Shown here one piece after another: positions 13,841 through 16,359 of a stretch of DNA of 16,359 nucleotides (the first letter of the stretch is position 1; the number at the start of each line of letters is the position of its first letter). The notes below the pieces were generated by a model. The model worked only from the letters and a program-made list of their open reading frames with translations, was not told the origin of the DNA and made no database searches. The stretch is from NCBI GenBank assembly GCA_036404255.1, contig DASWOP010000099.1, positions 1 through 16,359 of the forward strand, written 5' to 3'. Origin of the DNA: JARLFX01 sp036404255. GTDB lineage: Bacteria; Acidobacteriota; Terriglobia; Terriglobales; Acidobacteriaceae. Both the position numbers and the translations under genes were made by a program.

Positions 13841-14674
13841 GTGAAATGGCGCATGGGGTTCCCGGTAGTTGTAGCGGCGGTCTTGCTTGGCTACGCCTGC
13901 GTGGCGCAGGCTGGATGCGGGCCGGACAGGGTGGATGTGGGCGGCTACAAGCTGTGGATGCAGACTGCGGGAAAGGGAAAGCTGACCGTAGTGTTTGTGA
14001 GCGGCGTCAGCGATGACTCCAGCGTCTGGAAGGACATTGAGCCGGTCATCCGGGAGCACCATAAGGTTCGCACCGTGGTGTATGACCGCGCTGGACTGGG
14101 CAAGAGCGATCCCAAGCCGGGGGATTATCACCTGATGGATGAGGTGGCAGCAGTGAAGACGGCGCTGGCGAAGTGCGGCGTGAGTGGGCCCATGGTGCTG
14201 GTGGCGCATTCGTATGGCGGCTTTATCAGTTGGCGGATGGCGGCGGCAGATTTCGCGGTGAAGGGGCTGGTCTTTGTGGATGCGAACCTGGGCAGTTTCT
14301 TTGACGATGCAGAGGTAGCACGGTTGCAGGCGCGGTACACGCCACAATTCGAGGCGCTACGGCAGGAGAAGCCGGAACTGGCGCGGCTCATGATTCCGCT
14401 GATGGAGGCTTACCCGGAGACGGTGAAGCGAGTGCGCGTGGTGGATATTCCGCCTAAGCTGCCAGTGATCGATATTGTGGCAGAGAAGACGTGGGTGGAC
14501 ACCCCGGATGAGCTGACCGCGATGCGGAAAGCTCATGCGGATTTTGTGGCGGCCTCGCCCGCGCGGGAGGCGGTGTTTGCCAAAGGGAGTGGCCACTACG
14601 TGATGCGCGACCGGCCAGACCTGGTGATCGCGGCGATTGATCGCATGGTGGAGAAGGTGAAGGGGCAGAAGTAG
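13841..14674 (+). CDS. Exported alpha/beta-hydrolase
   Basis: A 277-residue serine hydrolase of the alpha/beta fold. The N-terminus (MKWRMGFPVVVAAVLLGYACVAQA) is a signal peptide with likely AQA cleavage at residue 24, so it acts outside the cytoplasm. The first strands carry the VSGVSDDSSVW oxyanion segment and YDRAGLGKSD (81-90). The nucleophile is Ser124 in VAHSYGG (the G-x-S-x-G elbow with Ala at the first glycine position). The base is His252 in GSGHYVMRDRPDLV. The third residue is probably an aspartate after strand 6 or 7 and is not clear. Start: GTG at 13841 with AGAGG 7 nt upstream, a good site. The esterase, lipase or other substrate cannot be named. It is followed by a long repeat-rich spacer. 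Confidence 0.88.
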   Translation: MKWRMGFPVVVAAVLLGYACVAQAGCGPDRVDVGGYKLWMQTAGKGKLTVVFVSGVSDDSSVWKDIEPVIREHHKVRTVVYDRAGLGKSDPKPGDYHLMDEVAAVKTALAKCGVSGPMVLVAHSYGGFISWRMAAADFAVKGLVFVDANLGSFFDDAEVARLQARYTPQFEALRQEKPELARLMIPLMEAYPETVKRVRVVDIPPKLPVIDIVAEKTWVDTPDELTAMRKAHADFVAASPAREAVFAKGSGHYVMRDRPDLVIAAIDRMVEKVKGQK

Positions 14675-14772
14675 GTTGCTCGCGGAAACCTGAGGATCTG
14701 TCCAATCACTTTTTTGATCGCTTCTGTTTTACGTCGTCATCCTGTGTTTTATATTGTCATCCTGTGCTGCGT

Positions 14773-14859
14773 CGTCATCCTGAACGCAGTGAAGAATCTC
14801 TGTAGTTGCTTCTATCGCTGCAAAGCATCTGGCCCAAAGAAGGCTGTTGTCTTTGTGCT
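14773..14859. repeat. Family A repeat, copy 1
   Basis: About 87 bp, alignable over its whole length with 15029-15117. Shared blocks are CGTCATCCTGA, GTAGTTG, TATCGCTGCA and AAGAAGGC-GTTGTCTTTGTGCT (one variable base). The first block is the widespread GTCATCCTGAGCG...GAAG type; the later blocks extend it to a longer unit. Confidence 0.8.
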
Positions 14860-14901
14860 CTGTCACCTATGAACACTCACCCACTGTCATTCTGAACACA
14901 C

Positions 14902-14999
14902 CCGGGTGCCCCATTCATCTCAGCCTTATCGCGATGAGTGGGACATTCGCGCTGAGCCTGCCCTGAGCGCAGTCGAATGGGCGCGAACGCTGCCGCCCA
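14902..14999. repeat. Dispersed intergenic repeat, copy 2 (family B)
   Basis: Shares CCGGGTGCCCCATTCATC, GCGATGAGTGGGA and GAGCCTGCCCTGAGCG-AG-CGAATGG with the copy at 5600-5710, 9.3 kb away. The facing CCCATTCATC and GATGAGTGGG words can pair. It lies exactly between the two family A copies, so the arrangement here is A-B-A. Confidence 0.75.
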
Positions 15000-15028
15000 T
15001 CCCTCCATCGCCCAACACTTCAAACCGC

Positions 15029-15117
15029 CGTCATCCTGAGCGTTTAGCGAAGGACCCCCGTAGTTGTCTTTATCGCTGCACCACTGCCAACCCTAAGAAG
15101 GCCGTTGTCTTTGTGCT
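15029..15117. repeat. Family A repeat, copy 2
   Basis: Direct repeat of 14773-14859 (same blocks, same order) with the head CGTCATCCTGAGCGTTTAG instead of CGTCATCCTGAACGCAG. It ends 30 nt before the stop of the tRNA nucleotidyltransferase gene. Confidence 0.8.
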
Positions 15118-15146
15118 GGGCCCCCGCCAATCGTCGCAAGATATCT

Positions 15147-16359
15147 TCATAAATCAGACGGCAGTCCGAAACTTCCTCTGACAAGCTCCATCGCCTCCTC
15201 CGTCGTCCGCACGCGCCCCTCAAGCTGCGCGTCCTCGGCAAACGCCAGCATCTCCTTGAACCGCGCACCCGGCTTATACCCCGCCGCGATCAACTCGCGC
15301 CCGGTCACCAGCAGCGCAGGCCGCACCTCCTCCGCCGGAGTCGCCTCATAAGCCGCCTTCGCATACTCATACAGCGTCAGATCGCCATGCGCCGCCATGC
15401 AGTCCATCCGGTGCAGCGCCAGGTGTTCGGGAAAATTCTCCAGCCGCAGAAACCGCTTCAGCGTCGACGCCTTCATCTGCATCACATCGCCAAAACGCAT
15501 ATGGTTCTTCACCAGCGCCGAAATCTGCGCCGTCTCCTCATTCGAAAACCGCAACCTCCCGCAGATCGCCTCCGCCATGCGCACGCCCACCTCCACGTGC
15601 CCATTGAACCGGATGCGGTCCTCCGGCCCCGTCGGCGCGGTAAACGTCGCCGGCTTGCCCACATCGTGCAGCAGCGCGCCCCACGCCAGCGTCGCCGGGC
15701 ACCCAGCCGGCAACTGCTCCAGCAGCATCAGCGTATGCACCCAAACGTCGCCCTCGGGATGGTACTGGGGAGGCTGCTCCACTCCCTGCATCTTCACCAC
15801 CTCCGGCAGCACCTCGCGCAGCAGCCCCGTCTCATCCAGCAGCTCAAACGCTCGCCGGGCCGAACCCTCCGTCAGCATCCGCGTCAGCTCGTCCCGTATG
15901 CGCTCGTTGCTGACCACGGAGATCTCCTCAGCGTGCCTGAGAATTGCCGTGAACGTACCCTGCTCCACCCTGAACCCAAACCGTGCCGCAAACCGTACCG
16001 CCCGCAGCATTCGCAGCTTATCTTCTTGAAAACGCAGGTTCGCATCGCCGATGGCGCGCACCACCCCCGCCGCCAGGTCCTCCCGCCCATGCACATAGTC
16101 CAGAACTGCCCCGGAAACATCCTGCCGCTCGCCGAACTTCTCTGGATCCAGCAACATACCGTTCACGGTGAAGTCGCGCCGTAGTACATCCGTGCGCACG
16201 TCCGTGGAGAACCGTACAGCGTCCGGTCTGCGGCCGTCAGAATACGCGCCATCGCTCCGGAAAGTAGCCACTTCCGTAGCCACATCGCCCTCGACTACCA
16301 GCACCACGCCAAAGTGCGCGCCCACCGTAAATGTCTTGCGAAACAACGAGATAACCTGC
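15147..16359 (-). CDS. tRNA nucleotidyltransferase (CCA-adding/poly(A) polymerase family) with HD domain, 5' end outside window
   Basis: Class II nucleotidyltransferase that adds or repairs the 3' CCA of tRNA. The frame runs on to the right edge (QVISLFRKTF...), so TTG at 16346 is not taken as the start, and the N-terminal GGxVRD and DxD catalytic motifs lie outside the window. Visible parts: the end of the catalytic domain with VGAHFGVVLV, EVATFRSDGAYSDGRRPDAV and the family motif RRDFTVNGMLLDP; the RNA/nucleotide-binding head domain with EDKLRMLRAVRFAARFGF and RIRDELTRML; and a C-terminal HD domain with HTLMLLEQL and GALLHDVGKPATF. The HD domain may carry phosphohydrolase activity, as in the E. 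coli enzyme. About 404 residues are present. Whether it adds CCA, only A, or only CC cannot be told without the N-terminus and a survey of paralogues. Confidence 0.93.
   Translation of the reverse strand, partial: QVISLFRKTFTVGAHFGVVLVVEGDVATEVATFRSDGAYSDGRRPDAVRFSTDVRTDVLRRDFTVNGMLLDPEKFGERQDVSGAVLDYVHGREDLAAGVVRAIGDANLRFQEDKLRMLRAVRFAARFGFRVEQGTFTAILRHAEEISVVSNERIRDELTRMLTEGSARRAFELLDETGLLREVLPEVVKMQGVEQPPQYHPEGDVWVHTLMLLEQLPAGCPATLAWGALLHDVGKPATFTAPTGPEDRIRFNGHVEVGVRMAEAICGRLRFSNEETAQISALVKNHMRFGDVMQMKASTLKRFLRLENFPEHLALHRMDCMAAHGDLTLYEYAKAAYEATPAEEVRPALLVTGRELIAAGYKPGARFKEMLAFAEDAQLEGRVRTTEEAMELVRGSFGLPSDL

Larger units (their letters stand above)
14675..15146. other. Repeat-filled intergenic region without a gene
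   Basis: These 472 nt hold no credible gene. In order they contain GTCATCCTG three times at about 18-20 nt spacing (14736, 14756, 14774), a family A repeat, a family B repeat and a second family A repeat. ORFs crossing it are translations of repeats. The region lies between the convergent ends of the hydrolase and tRNA nucleotidyltransferase genes. Confidence 0.75.

Noticed and set aside
13343..14347. 334-codon minus-strand frame opposite the alpha/beta hydrolase
   Set aside because: Low-complexity His/Arg/Ser composition, covers parts of two real genes and the spacer between them.
14906..15181. 91-codon plus-strand frame in the repeat region
   Set aside because: Translates repeat families A and B (AEPALSAVEWAR); no ribosome binding site and no domain.
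1..16359. CRISPR arrays, tRNA/rRNA genes, transposases, phage genes, toxin-antitoxin pairs
   Set aside because: None seen on either strand; the only repeats are the short intergenic families described.

Overview
This is a high-GC bacterial chromosome segment with ordinary, well-spaced genes on both strands. It contains no phage, transposase, CRISPR array or RNA gene that I can see. The intergenic repeat families (variants of GTCATCCTGAGCG...GAAG and CCCCATTCATC...GATGAGTGGG) together with the gene content suggest a soil acidobacterium of the Terriglobia (Granulicella, Edaphobacter or Terriglobus type). That placement is an inference from pattern memory, not from a search.

Layout. 1-3683 (minus strand): a possible 45-codon ORF, then a DedA membrane protein fused to a rhodanese domain, then transketolase (tkt), then the start of ribose-5-phosphate isomerase B (rpiB, cut by the window edge). 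tkt and rpiB are adjacent non-oxidative pentose phosphate genes. 3772-5580 (plus strand): a short BLUF blue-light sensor overlapping by 13 nt an intact EAL c-di-GMP phosphodiesterase, then an elongation factor P paralogue of the EfpL/YeiP type. 5762-8034: an arsenic module, with arsM (arsenite methyltransferase) and arsR transcribed divergently from a compact region with overlapping promoters and repeated ATATTCGC-type boxes. A seven-helix membrane protein lies downstream of arsM. 8042-9226 (minus): a membrane-bound diguanylate cyclase with a GGEEF active site and an RxxD inhibitory site, so the window encodes both making and breaking of c-di-GMP. 9334-10013 (minus): Mn-type superoxide dismutase with a strong terminator. 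10323-12755 (plus): a GH15 glucoamylase/glucodextranase-like enzyme. 12763-13683 (minus): a secreted double-VOC (glyoxalase-fold) protein. 13841-14674 (plus): an exported alpha/beta hydrolase. 14675-15146: a gene-free stretch made largely of repeats. 15147-16359 (minus): a CCA-adding/poly(A) polymerase family tRNA nucleotidyltransferase, cut by the right edge.

The most interesting loci are three. First, the split BLUF + EAL pair looks like a two-protein version of the fused BLUF-EAL photoreceptors BluF (YcgF) and BlrP1. Second, the arsR/arsM control region predicts a leaderless arsR transcript. Third, the EF-P paralogue has an unusual PTARGG tip loop. Several starts were moved from the longest ORF on the basis of ribosome binding sites or repeats: arsM, the membrane protein, arsR, the GH15 enzyme and the VOC protein.
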